From contig JARBUI010000001.1 of NCBI GenBank assembly GCA_029239755.1, forward strand, positions 62,001 to 126,000: a stretch of 64,000 nt of DNA. The letters are read 5' to 3'. The position numbers and the translations under genes were made by a program. Positions 52,684-64,000 of the stretch are shown here, in pieces. Position 1 is the stretch's first letter. Each line of letters starts with the position of its first letter. The stretch comes from Clostridia bacterium. Lineage in GTDB: Bacteria; Bacillota; Clostridia; Lachnospirales; Cellulosilyticaceae. A model generated the notes under the pieces. It had not been told where the DNA came from. It did not search any database and saw only the letters and a program-made list of their open reading frames with translations.

Positions 52684-54423
52684 TTACTTATTAGAAACAA
52701 TTCCTCTTGATGCATCAATAATAACCACAGAACCTGATTTAAGTATTTCCGTAGCCTGAGGGGCTCCTATAATAACAGGTATATCAATCGCAAGACCAAC
52801 AATAGCCGCATGAGAATTAAGTCCATCTTGTTCCGTTATAATCCCTGACGCCTTCTTAAGGAGAGGCAAAAGTTCATTTGTAGTTTGTGAGATAACAAGA
52901 ATATCCCCTTCATTAAAGTTCTTTATAGCATCTTCTGTATTTTTACAAACGCAAACATTAGCACAAGCTGTTTTGGTAGTAATCCCCGTTCCCGAAACTA
53001 AAATATGCCCTACTACATCTACTTTAATCATATTAGTCGTTCCCGAGATCCCAAGTGGGATACCGCTTGTAATAACGACTAGCTCTCCGTTTTCTACAAT
53101 ACCAGTTTTCTCTGCTGCCTCTATTGCCTGTTCAAATAAACTGTCTGCATTTTCTTCCTCTGTTATAAGAAGCGGCGTTACTCCCCATGAGAGGTTAAGC
53201 TGATGATATACATGAGGCGAACTTGTACATCCTAAAATAGGAGGAACTGGCCTGTACTTAGATATCATTCTGGCAGTTCTTCCAGACTTCGTTACAGTAA
53301 TAATAGCTGCCGCTCCTAGATCATGAGCTGTCGTACAGGTTGCGTGAGAAATAGCACTTGTTACATTTGGTGATTTATGACTTGCATCATTTTGAAAACG
53401 CTTAATATAATCAATATCATTCTCTGTTCTTATAGCTATTCTAACCATCGTTTTAACAGCTTCTACAGGATAAAGCCCTGCAGCTGTTTCTCCTGAAAGC
53501 ATGATAGCACTTGTTCCATCGTAAATAGCATTAGCTACGTCATTCGTTTCAGCCCGAGTAGGACGCGGATTCTTCATCATAGAGTCCAGCATTTGCGTAG
53601 CTGTAATAACCTGTTTGCCGCTATTATAGACTTTTTTAATAATCATTTTTTGAAGGGCCGGTACTTCCTCAGCTGGTATTTCTACACCCATGTCACCTCT
53701 TGCAACCATAATCCCGTCTGTTACACGAATTATTTCATCAATGTTGTCGACACCTTCTCTATTTTCAATTTTTGCTATAACATTAATAGTATGACAATCA
53801 TGTTCATCAAGAATTTTTCTTATTGCAAGAATGTCTTCAGCACTCCTTGCGAAAGAAGCTGCAATAAAATTAAAACCCATTTTTATACCGAATATAATAT
53901 CTTCTCTGTCCTTTGGACTTAAATAAGGCATAGAAAGACGCGTTCCTGGCAAATTTACTCCTTTATTATTCGATATAGAACCACTGTTCATTACTTTACA
54001 AATAATATCTGTGCCATCCACCTTTAAAACTGAAAGTTCTATAAGTCCATCATCAAGTAAAATAACAGATCCTTCACTTACATCTTTCGGCAGATCTTTA
54101 TAATTAACTCCTACTATTTTCTCGTTCCCTTGTACTTCTCTTGTTGTAAGAATAAACTGATCCTCTTTATTAAGTGTTACTCTGCCATTCTCAAACTTTT
54201 GAATTCTAATCTCTGGACCTTTTGTATCAAGCAGCGTAGCAATAGGTTTATTAAGTTCTTGTCTTAATTTGATAACTTTCTCAAACGTCTCTTTATGACT
54301 AGCATGGTCCCCATGCGAAAAGTTAAAACGTGCTACATCCATTCCCGAAAGCATAAGCTCTCTGAGGACTTGTTCATCATCGGTCGACGGGCCTAGGGTA
54401 CATATAATCTTTGTTTTTCTCAT
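52684..54423 (-). CDS. pyk: Pyruvate kinase with C-terminal PEP-utilizer domain
   Basis: Makes pyruvate and ATP from PEP and ADP in glycolysis. About 579 residues, starting RKTKIICTLGPS; motifs include FNFSHGDHASH, IAKIENREGVDNIDEI with the catalytic lysine near 220, and GDMGVEIPAEEVP and ATQMLDSM. After the normal ~475-residue enzyme comes an extra ~100-residue swivel domain (EGDILVISQ, DGLNSHAAIVGLAIDIPVIIG) with the histidine region of PEP-utilizing enzymes, as in many Bacilli and Clostridia. ATG at 54423 has GGAG eight bases before it. It would also use DHAP-derived carbon from the microcompartment pathway. Confidence 0.95.
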   Translation of the reverse strand: MRKTKIICTLGPSTDDEQVLRELMLSGMDVARFNFSHGDHASHKETFEKVIKLRQELNKPIATLLDTKGPEIRIQKFENGRVTLNKEDQFILTTREVQGNEKIVGVNYKDLPKDVSEGSVILLDDGLIELSVLKVDGTDIICKVMNSGSISNNKGVNLPGTRLSMPYLSPKDREDIIFGIKMGFNFIAASFARSAEDILAIRKILDEHDCHTINVIAKIENREGVDNIDEIIRVTDGIMVARGDMGVEIPAEEVPALQKMIIKKVYNSGKQVITATQMLDSMMKNPRPTRAETNDVANAIYDGTSAIMLSGETAAGLYPVEAVKTMVRIAIRTENDIDYIKRFQNDASHKSPNVTSAISHATCTTAHDLGAAAIITVTKSGRTARMISKYRPVPPILGCTSSPHVYHQLNLSWGVTPLLITEEENADSLFEQAIEAAEKTGIVENGELVVITSGIPLGISGTTNMIKVDVVGHILVSGTGITTKTACANVCVCKNTEDAIKNFNEGDILVISQTTNELLPLLKKASGIITEQDGLNSHAAIVGLAIDIPVIIGAPQATEILKSGSVVIIDASRGIVSNK

Positions 54424-54649
54424 ATCTTTATCTCCACTATTCATTTATTATTATTCTATAACATATACAGTATTTAGCACTGCTCCTTCCAATCACATGA
54501 ATACTGTTAACTGGATTAAAGGGGCCATTTTTTCCTTATACTATATGTTTTACAGAATTGATGGCAGTTATTCAAAACAGTTGGTTCTTCTTATCCACTG
54601 TTTAATAGCACGTCATAAGTATACATGATTTAGATGAATTATGCTACAG

Positions 54650-54681
54650 CAAAAGCTCAATTCTGGTGAATTGAGCTTTTG
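54650..54681 (-). terminator. Hairpin overlapping the end of the DUF2225 gene
   Basis: Perfect 14-base inverted repeat (CAAAAGCTCAATTC) with a 4-base loop that includes the stop codon region of the DUF2225 gene. AAAA/TTTT ends suit a bidirectional intrinsic terminator, although the T run on the minus side is short. Confidence 0.7.
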
Positions 54682-55469
54682 TTATTCTTTTCTTCTTTAA
54701 TTAAACTTTTTAAGTGAAGGCCTCTTGTTTTAAGCTTAAGCGAAACATGCTTATCTAAAATAACATAGCCCACCCATTGCATTGCTTTATCATATTCTTC
54801 AAACCTTCTATACAAATCTGCAATAATATAGGCGGTAGTGAGTTCATCTAACTCAAAAATAGGAAACCGTTCTTTATTATATGCATTCAAAAACCCAGTA
54901 AGAGCATATTGCATAAACACTTTTTCATTTTCACTATCTTCCATGTCACGATAAATCCAAGCAATTTTCAGGCATAAATAAGCTTTCTCCCCATCTTTCA
55001 CCTTTTTTACCATGGCATTTAATAGTGCAAGTTTGTAGCGTTCTATCGCATCTTTAGGAGTTATAATATCAGGGTAATTCTGACCCTTATACTGAGAACA
55101 TATTTTCTCTCTAATCCAAGAGGATTGCTTAGGCGATACGGATGAAAATACTTTTCCTAATGCCGCATAACCACAAGATGGACAGACAATACATTCATAT
55201 AGGATTGGATCCACTATATCATAAAGTGGTTTAAGACCTGTATCTACTGACATTAATCTATTTTTTCCTGAACGAATAGCTTTACTTGTAAACACTTTAT
55301 CACAAATAGGACAAATATATGTCTTATCATATAATACACTTTCCAAAGAAACAACCGAATTGATCTTAGCTCCATCTGCTGTCTTTTCTTTGACATCACT
55401 AGTAAAGAGTTCTACTTCATCTAAATTATTAAATCCTAATGACTTTAAGTCTTCAAAAATATTCTCCAT
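54657..55469 (-). CDS. DUF2225 family zinc-ribbon protein
   Basis: A 270-residue cytosolic protein. Two CxxC pairs, ICPICDKVF near residue 51 and CIVCPSCGYAALGKVF near 93, form a likely zinc ribbon with a conserved GLKPLYDIVDPILYE stretch between them; the C-terminal 130 residues are helical with a TPR-like pattern (ERYKLALLNAMVKKV, AYLCLKIAWIYRDM). This is the DUF2225 arrangement; no function is established. Confidence 0.8.
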   Translation of the reverse strand: MENIFEDLKSLGFNNLDEVELFTSDVKEKTADGAKINSVVSLESVLYDKTYICPICDKVFTSKAIRSGKNRLMSVDTGLKPLYDIVDPILYECIVCPSCGYAALGKVFSSVSPKQSSWIREKICSQYKGQNYPDIITPKDAIERYKLALLNAMVKKVKDGEKAYLCLKIAWIYRDMEDSENEKVFMQYALTGFLNAYNKERFPIFELDELTTAYIIADLYRRFEEYDKAMQWVGYVILDKHVSLKLKTRGLHLKSLIKEEKNNKSSIHQN

Positions 55470-55629
55470 AAAAGTACCTCTTTTTAGTTATCAAAATAAT
55501 ATAATAACCTCTATGACAGCATCTATGAGCATTTTAATTATTATAAACCTTGAATGAATTATATATTATTTTAACACCTATTCATAAAGTCTTCAAGTTT
55601 ATATCAGTATACACAATCTATATTTTAAA

Positions 55630-56247
55630 TTACTTTTTGAAAATGCCGAAAGGTTTTCCATACGGCAAAAATTCTCTTCCAAAATGTCTGTTTAAAACAT
55701 TTGCTCCTACACCATAAAAAGATACCAGTGCAATAAAAAACTCACTCCATCCTGCTAAAAGATGCGTAAAGTGGTAAGCAATATCAAAAGTACTTAAAGC
55801 AAGCCCAATGAATAAGAAGTCAATTAGAACAAAAATAATAAATAATATTTTATTTGTTTCCATTGATCCAATTGTCATGATTAGTGTAAAAATCAAATAG
55901 CCAATAAATGCAAATCCCAGTTGCTTTGAGTCAGCTGCTGCTTGCAGTTTCTCACCAAAGATCCCATTCTGAACAAACCATGTCATTGCTACACTGAACC
56001 AAAAAAACGCATACCCACCAAAGGCAGTTGCACCAAATACATTATTTTTCTTAGCATCTATAATACATGCCATAAGTTGTGCGAAACCTCCCAAAAAGAT
56101 CGCCCAAGGCAAAACAAGTGATACCCCTTCTGTCCATCCTAGCTTTTGTGATGAAGCTACTAACGTTACGAGTGCAAGCCCAAGTAATCCTAATGCTGAA
56201 GGGTCTGCTACTGTTACTGTTACATTTGTATTTTTTGTCGTTTCCAC
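55630..56247 (-). CDS. SatP/YaaH-family acetate transporter
   Basis: A 205-residue GPR1/FUN34/YaaH protein, an acetate/succinate channel or symporter, with six membrane helices. The family signature is DPSALGLLGLALVTL near residue 14. The start codon is GTG with TAGGAGGAG. It lies next to PFOR on the same strand but after that gene's terminator, so it is independently expressed. It may export acetate made by fermentation. Confidence 0.88.
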   Translation of the reverse strand: METTKNTNVTVTVADPSALGLLGLALVTLVASSQKLGWTEGVSLVLPWAIFLGGFAQLMACIIDAKKNNVFGATAFGGYAFFWFSVAMTWFVQNGIFGEKLQAAADSKQLGFAFIGYLIFTLIMTIGSMETNKILFIIFVLIDFLFIGLALSTFDIAYHFTHLLAGWSEFFIALVSFYGVGANVLNRHFGREFLPYGKPFGIFKK

Positions 56248-56382
56248 TAAATCTCCTCCTAAGTTAATTTCTAGTTATAATTAAAATAAACCAACTCTTC
56301 AATATTACAACAAATATGTAGGTAATGTAAATACATATTTTATCGAAAGAATAGATTTGTTTATGGATATATTTTGAAATAT

Positions 56383-56421
56383 AAATATCCCCCTTATCTC
56401 GTCAGATAAGAGGGATATTTT
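56383..56421 (-). terminator. Terminator after PFOR
   Basis: Perfect-stem hairpin of about 16 pairs (AAATATCCCTCTTATC / GATAAGGGGGATATTT with one G-T type change) and a 6-base loop, in the 290-base gap following nifJ. The remainder of the gap holds the promoter region for the acetate transporter. Confidence 0.8.
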
Positions 56422-56539
56422 TGTTCGTATTCGTCGCCAGTTGAATCCGTTTTGATAATCTAGATTATTTACTTAAACTTCACTTTTATTTCACTTTTAA
56501 TACTTTAGCTTTTCCGCACTGATGCTTTTTAGTTTGTTA

Positions 56540-60172
<3,633 letters not shown>

Positions 60173-60318
60173 TTAATACAATCCTAAATTTGATACATAT
60201 ATAATTTTACACCTAATATCCAACGATGTAAACTCTTGTATACAATATTACGGAAGAAAAAATTGTACTTTTTTAAATACAATCGTAATATATCTTGTCT
60301 AAAGATGTAACATAAATG

Positions 60319-60342
60319 AAGGAAGACCTTAAGTCTCCCCCT
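60319..60342 (-). terminator. Weak hairpin after the DsrE-like gene
   Basis: GGGGAGAC-ttaag-GTCTTCCT on the minus strand (two G-T pairs) followed by TCATTTATG. Placement 25 bases past the stop supports a terminator, but the T run is poor. The rest of 60068-60366 is AT-rich and should contain the nifJ promoter; I see no clear consensus. Confidence 0.35.
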
Positions 60343-60366
60343 TAATTTACCCATATTGATTAGATT

Positions 60367-60714
60367 TTATATCGTTAATACAGTATATCCCTGCTGCAGT
60401 GCCTCTGTAAGTTCTTCTCCTACTGATCTAACATCTACTCCCAGCCACTGAAGTTTATCTTTTACTCCCAAAGGCTCAGTACATCCTTTACAAGCAGATA
60501 CTTTTACCCCATGATGGAGGGCAACCTCTATTTGGTCTTGAATAAGTTTATTCTCTGCAGCAAGTTTCGCAGACGCTCCCCATATAATAACATGGACTTC
60601 ATTCCACAAATTGTTAATTTTACTATTAATAGCATACATTAAAACCATTTTTTCTGAGCTAATGGGATCTCCTGTTACCCACAAAATATATAACTTCTTT
60701 TCCTTTTCCATCAT
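60367..60714 (-). CDS. DsrE-family (sulfur-relay-like) small protein
   Basis: About 115 residues with the DsrE/DsrF fold pattern: LYILWVTGDPISSEKMVLMYAINSKINNLWNEVHVIIWGASAKL-type alternation and a cysteine pair region VKVSACKGCTEPLGV near residue 75, where sulfur-carrying DsrE proteins place their active cysteine. It may carry sulfur or act in thiol redox, but many DsrE proteins are uncharacterised. Start chosen at 60714, close to a GGGGGCG site; 60726 is the alternative. Confidence 0.7.
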   Translation of the reverse strand: MMEKEKKLYILWVTGDPISSEKMVLMYAINSKINNLWNEVHVIIWGASAKLAAENKLIQDQIEVALHHGVKVSACKGCTEPLGVKDKLQWLGVDVRSVGEELTEALQQGYTVLTI

Positions 60715-60819
60715 ACTCGCCCCCATCTCAATTATTGATGTAGTTATTATAGCATTATCTTATTTATATTATACCTCAAAGCATCGCAGATAGATAGCAC
60801 AGACAAGTAAAAACATTCT

Positions 60820-61254
60820 TTATTCTTTAATATTTAATAAAAGCTCATCTACTTCTTTTTTTAGGTTCACAAGCATTCCTAGCTCAGCATTAATACATCC
60901 CAATATACATTCAGGAATATCAGAAGCCTTTTCTTTCATTGCTTGTCCCTTTTGTGTAAGAGATACGCAAAGCAGCCTTTCATCATCAGTTGATCTTTCT
61001 CTTTTAATAAGCTCCATATGTTCTAATCTCTTTAAAAGAGGCGTTAGAGTTCCTGAATCCAAATATAGCTTATTACCAAGGTCCTTTAATGTGATTATAT
61101 TGTTTTCCCATAATACAAGCATTACAAGATATTGGGGGTATGTCAGCCCTATCTTATCAAGAAATGGCCTGTAGATTTTAGTTATAGCCCTAGAAGCAGC
61201 ATATATCGAAAAACATAATTGATTTTCAAGTTTCAAAGCATCATCATTTGTCAT
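60820..61254 (-). CDS. MarR/OhrR-type regulator
   Basis: A 144-residue winged-helix regulator. The N-terminal ENQLCFSIYAASRAITKIYRPFLDKIGLTYPQYLVMLVLWE is the OhrR pattern, with the peroxide-sensing cysteine at Cys14; YRPFL and YPQY supply the tyrosines that normally support it. The wing reads RERSTDDERLLCVSLTQKG. Organic peroxide sensing is therefore likely. No ohr gene is next to it; the DsrE-like gene follows on the same strand. Confidence 0.87.
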   Translation of the reverse strand: MTNDDALKLENQLCFSIYAASRAITKIYRPFLDKIGLTYPQYLVMLVLWENNIITLKDLGNKLYLDSGTLTPLLKRLEHMELIKRERSTDDERLLCVSLTQKGQAMKEKASDIPECILGCINAELGMLVNLKKEVDELLLNIKE

Positions 61255-61389
61255 TTTATCATCTCCTCAAGCTAGCAAATTACTTCTATTTCTAAATTAT
61301 AATTCATAATGACTATTTTGTTAATATATATTTTCTAAAACTATATTTTGTAAAATTAATAATTTATAATAGAAAAAGATAAATATTCC

Positions 61390-62049
61390 CTATAAATATT
61401 TGATCAACTCTCTAATATCATCAATAAGCATATCAGCGTCAGCTAATTCTCCCTCCATAGCGAAGCCATAGGTACAGCCTATAGTATAGATATTATTTTT
61501 CTTACCAGCTTCTATATCTTGTTTTCTATCCCCAACAATAACCATGTTCTCTGGGTACTTATCTTTAATGAGGTGTAGAATCTCATACTTTGGAATAAAA
61601 TGATACTCATCTGAACATACAAGACTCTCAAAATATTTGTCTAAACAGAATAACTTGGTATGAGTATCTTTATAATAGGTCTTACAGTTACTTATAAAAA
61701 TGAGATGATAACTCTTATCTTTTAAAAACTCCAGCGTTTCTAATGCTCCTTCATAAAGAAAAGGCTTTGTTTCCTGCATTTGCTTTTCCATTTCCTGCCC
61801 TATCATTTCACTGCACTTTTCACGTAATTCGGTACTAAGACTGGGCATAAAGTTCTCCCACATGTCCTTGGGATTAAACCCCAGCCAATAGCTTATTTCC
61901 TTGTCTGACCAATTTTTAGCATCAGCAAGTCCTTGTTCTGCAAGAAAATCATATGCTTTCCTAAACCCTGGGGCATATAACCTCAAACTGTCATGCAGGG
62001 TTCCATCATAGTCAAAAAATATTGTCTTTATGCTCTTAAAGGGTATCAA
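61390..62049 (-). CDS. HAD-family phosphatase
   Basis: A 219-residue haloacid dehalogenase hydrolase of the phosphoglycolate-phosphatase/Gph-like subgroup. Motif I FFDYDGTLHDS with nucleophile Asp near residue 13, motif II IFISNCK near 120, motif III/IV VIVGDRKQDIEAGKKN near 171. A helical cap lies between. It begins 20 bases after ribH and may be cotranscribed, so dephosphorylation of the riboflavin precursor 5-amino-6-ribitylamino-uracil phosphate is a possibility, unproven. Confidence 0.85.
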   Translation of the reverse strand: MIPFKSIKTIFFDYDGTLHDSLRLYAPGFRKAYDFLAEQGLADAKNWSDKEISYWLGFNPKDMWENFMPSLSTELREKCSEMIGQEMEKQMQETKPFLYEGALETLEFLKDKSYHLIFISNCKTYYKDTHTKLFCLDKYFESLVCSDEYHFIPKYEILHLIKDKYPENMVIVGDRKQDIEAGKKNNIYTIGCTYGFAMEGELADADMLIDDIRELIKYL

Positions 62050-62068
62050 AATTCAGCTCACTCCAATA

Positions 62069-62530
62069 TTAAAACTGTTTAAGAAGATTTGCCATTTCTA
62101 TAGCAGTAACAGCGGCATCATAGCCTTTGTTCCCAGCCTTCGTACCAGCTCTTTCTATTGCCTGTTCGATTGTATCTGTTGTCAAAACACCAAAGATTAC
62201 AGGGAGTTCAGTATCAAGAGATACATGAGCTATTCCTTTTGTTACTTCATTAGATACATAATCAAAATGAGGTGTAGACCCCCTTATAACTGCCCCAAGA
62301 CATATTACAGCATCATACTTTTTAGACTTAGCCATCATTTTAGCTGCAAGAGGTATTTCAAAAGCACCTGGCACCCAGCTCATTTCAATATCATCTTCTT
62401 TAGCTCCATGTCTTATAAGAGCATCCATTGCTCCTGCTACAAGCTTAGCTCCAATAAATTCATTAAATCTTCCTGTAACAATACCGAACTTCAATCCTTT
62501 TGCGATTAAATGACCTTCAAATGTTTTCAT
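62069..62530 (-). CDS. ribH: 6,7-Dimethyl-8-ribityllumazine synthase
   Basis: Condenses 5-amino-6-ribitylaminouracil with 3,4-dihydroxy-2-butanone-4-phosphate, the penultimate riboflavin step; self-assembles into an icosahedral capsid. About 153 residues with [11 protein letters not shown] near residue 13, [14 protein letters not shown] near 52, [14 protein letters not shown] near 80 and [23 protein letters not shown] near 110. The ATG at 62530 is the start: the in-frame TTG farther upstream lies inside the GAGGAGG ribosome site itself. It follows ribBA directly. Confidence 0.95.
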   Translation of the reverse strand: MKTFEGHLIAKGLKFGIVTGRFNEFIGAKLVAGAMDALIRHGAKEDDIEMSWVPGAFEIPLAAKMMAKSKKYDAVICLGAVIRGSTPHFDYVSNEVTKGIAHVSLDTELPVIFGVLTTDTIEQAIERAGTKAGNKGYDAAVTAIEMANLLKQF

Positions 62531-62531
62531 C

Positions 62532-63743
62532 TTATTGCTCCTCCTCAAAGTTTAACATATGTCCAAGTTTTTGCTTCTTCGTCTTTAAATAATGTTCATT
62601 TTTTTCATTATGATTCATCTGTATAGGTACCCTCTCTACAACTTCTATTCCAAATCCTGAAAGTCCCTTAAGTTTTTTAGGATTATTAGTCATGAGTTTT
62701 ACCTTAGTAATACCAAGATCAGCTAATATTTGCGTGCTTATGCTATAATCTCTTAAATCTTCTTTAAAGCCTAAAGCAAGGTTCGCTTCTACTGTATCAA
62801 GTCCCTGATCTTGAAGGGCATATGCCTTTATTTTATTAATAAGTCCTATTCCTCTTCCTTCTTGTCTCATATAGACTAAAACGCCTCTTCCTTCAGCTTC
62901 AATAGCTCTCATTGCCTGTGCATATTGTTCTCCGCAATCACATCTCAGTGATCCAAAGGCATCTCCCGTAAGACATTCCGAGTGAACCCGCACAAGTACC
63001 GGCTCACCGCTTGCAACATCTCCTTTAACAAGTGCAACATGATGTTCTCCATTTAATATGTTTTCGTAACCAACTATTTTAAACTCTCCATACCTAGTAG
63101 GCAGTGCTGCCTCTGAAGCCTTTTTGATACTGACCTCATGTCTGCGTCTGAAAGCTATTAGGTCTGCTATAGTTATCATTTTCAAATGATGCTTCTTCAC
63201 ATACTTTATAAGTTCTGGTACTCTTGCCATCTTACCATCTTCACTCATAACCTCACAAATGACTCCAGCTGGATAAAACCCCGCAAGCTGCGCTAGATCA
63301 ACTGCAGCTTCTGTATGACCAGCTCGCTTTAGCACCCCGCCTTCCTTAGCCTCAAGCGGAAACATGTGTCCCGGTCTTTTAAAATCGTCCTCCGTCGCTA
63401 TTGGATCTATCATCTTTTGCACAGTAACTGCTCTTTCAAAGGCTGATATGCCAGTTGTAGTATCCACTGCATCAACAGACAATGTAAAAGCTGTTTGATG
63501 AGAATCTGTATTTCTCTCAACCATTGGACGAATATTAAGTTCCTTTAGTCTCTTCCCCGCAATTGGCATACAAATAAGCCCTCTGCCGAATTTGGCCATA
63601 AAATTGATAGCCTCAGGCGTTGCCTTCTCAGCTGCCATTAGGAGATCTCCTTCGTTTTCTCTGTCTTCATCATCCACAACTACTATCATTTTGCCTTCTT
63701 TGATATCTTCAATTGCTTCTTCTATTGTATTAAATCTATACAC
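62532..63743 (-). CDS. ribBA: Bifunctional DHBP synthase/GTP cyclohydrolase II
   Basis: Supplies both riboflavin precursors. About 403 residues. N-terminal DHBP synthase half: [32 protein letters not shown] near residue 145. C-terminal GTP cyclohydrolase II half: [23 protein letters not shown] with the three zinc cysteines near residues 245-260, and [29 protein letters not shown]. Start is GTG at 63743, seven bases after GGAGGA; the frame extends farther upstream only because it overlaps the end of ribE. Followed at once by ribH. Confidence 0.95.
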   Translation of the reverse strand: MYRFNTIEEAIEDIKEGKMIVVVDDEDRENEGDLLMAAEKATPEAINFMAKFGRGLICMPIAGKRLKELNIRPMVERNTDSHQTAFTLSVDAVDTTTGISAFERAVTVQKMIDPIATEDDFKRPGHMFPLEAKEGGVLKRAGHTEAAVDLAQLAGFYPAGVICEVMSEDGKMARVPELIKYVKKHHLKMITIADLIAFRRRHEVSIKKASEAALPTRYGEFKIVGYENILNGEHHVALVKGDVASGEPVLVRVHSECLTGDAFGSLRCDCGEQYAQAMRAIEAEGRGVLVYMRQEGRGIGLINKIKAYALQDQGLDTVEANLALGFKEDLRDYSISTQILADLGITKVKLMTNNPKKLKGLSGFGIEVVERVPIQMNHNEKNEHYLKTKKQKLGHMLNFEEEQ

Positions 63744-63762
63744 TTTCCATCCTCCTCCTAAA

Positions 63763-64000
63763 CTATAAAAATCCGTTCTCACTTAAAAAATTTATATCTA
63801 TATCTTTTTTTCTTGGCTTTTCATCATGAGATCTAAATAATTTTTCTATATACTTACCCATCATATCGCACTCCAAATTAACTCTCTCACCTGCTTTTTT
63901 TCTAATAAGAGTGGTTACTTCTTTGGTATGAGGGATAACAGATACCTTAAATAGTTCTTCATCTACATAAGCTGCTGTTAAACTTACACCATCTATTGCA
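63763..64000 (-). CDS. ribE: Riboflavin synthase alpha chain (N-terminus beyond window edge)
   Basis: The minus-strand frame entering from the right edge encodes about 78 C-terminal residues: [41 protein letters not shown] and an end at a TAG (63763-63765). These match the second lumazine-binding repeat of riboflavin synthase (typical IDGVSLT and NLE-D-(I/M)-KY motifs). It precedes ribBA by 19 bases, giving the usual ribE-ribBA-ribH order; ribD and any FMN riboswitch would lie outside the window. Confidence 0.9.
   Translation of the reverse strand, partial: AIDGVSLTAAYVDEELFKVSVIPHTKEVTTLIRKKAGERVNLECDMMGKYIEKLFRSHDEKPRKKDIDINFLSENGFL

Overview
The window reads as low-GC chromosome of an anaerobic Firmicute, most likely class Clostridia (a Lachnospirales-like lineage is my guess; no rRNA or other taxonomic marker is present to settle it). 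Reasons are the AT-rich intergenic DNA, pyruvate:ferredoxin oxidoreductase, a pyruvate kinase carrying the extra PEP-utilizer domain, a large-type SRP RNA, strong AGGAGG ribosome binding sites and an S-box (SAM-I) riboswitch. Almost every gene is on the minus strand; only a beta-carbonic anhydrase (1613-2152) and a small winged-helix protein (10395-10715) are confidently on plus.

Layout. 1-3.6 kb: assorted small genes (DUF488, membrane protein, carbonic anhydrase, radical SAM protein, flavodoxin-like protein). 3.9-10.0 kb: arsenic resistance operon arsR-arsD-arsA-phosphoesterase-flavoprotein/rhodanese-acr3 with a visible ArsR operator lying between its -35 and -10. 10.4-13.3 kb: winged-helix protein, a secreted double-LCCL protein and an AraC regulator. 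13.5-13.8 kb: SRP RNA. 13.9-20.1 kb: purine permease, YbjN-like protein, tadA, Gfo/Idh/MocA oxidoreductase, fructokinase-like kinase and a chemotaxis receptor. 20.5-27.6 kb: an RbsABC-type sugar importer preceded by a histidine kinase, a NarL-type regulator and a membrane-anchored solute-binding protein. 27.8-31.9 kb: a two-gene unit of unknown role (membrane coiled-coil protein; degenerate RecA/KaiC-like domain fused to a PEP/pyruvate-binding domain).

The centrepiece is 32.1-50.1 kb: one long minus-strand operon that starts at a consensus promoter, passes through a SAM-I riboswitch with an intrinsic terminator, and encodes a LacI regulator, a sugar-type ABC importer, methylthioribose kinase (mtnK), methylthioribose-1-phosphate isomerase (mtnA), a class II aldolase, a CoA-acylating aldehyde dehydrogenase, four BMC-H shell proteins, a PduL phosphotransacylase, a BMC-P vertex protein, a solute-binding-protein-like protein with no signal peptide, a CoA-disulfide-reductase-like flavoprotein, a two-subunit CoA-transferase-family enzyme and an iron-type alcohol dehydrogenase. 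Read together, this looks like a bacterial microcompartment for 5-methylthioribose (and/or 5-deoxyribose), i.e. methionine-salvage by-product catabolism: import, C1 phosphorylation, isomerisation to the ribulose-1-phosphate, cleavage to DHAP plus methylthioacetaldehyde (or acetaldehyde), and enclosed aldehyde oxidation/reduction. The SAM riboswitch is independent evidence that the substrate belongs to SAM metabolism. A second LacI paralogue and a PpnP-type nucleoside phosphorylase, which could supply the sugar-1-phosphate, lie just upstream.

51.6-64 kb: an aromatic-acid-exporter-like membrane protein, pyruvate kinase, a DUF2225 protein, an acetate transporter, PFOR (nifJ), a DsrE-like protein, a MarR/OhrR regulator, a HAD phosphatase and the end of a riboflavin operon (ribE partial, ribBA, ribH). 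All calls come from reading the sequence; no database search was made.
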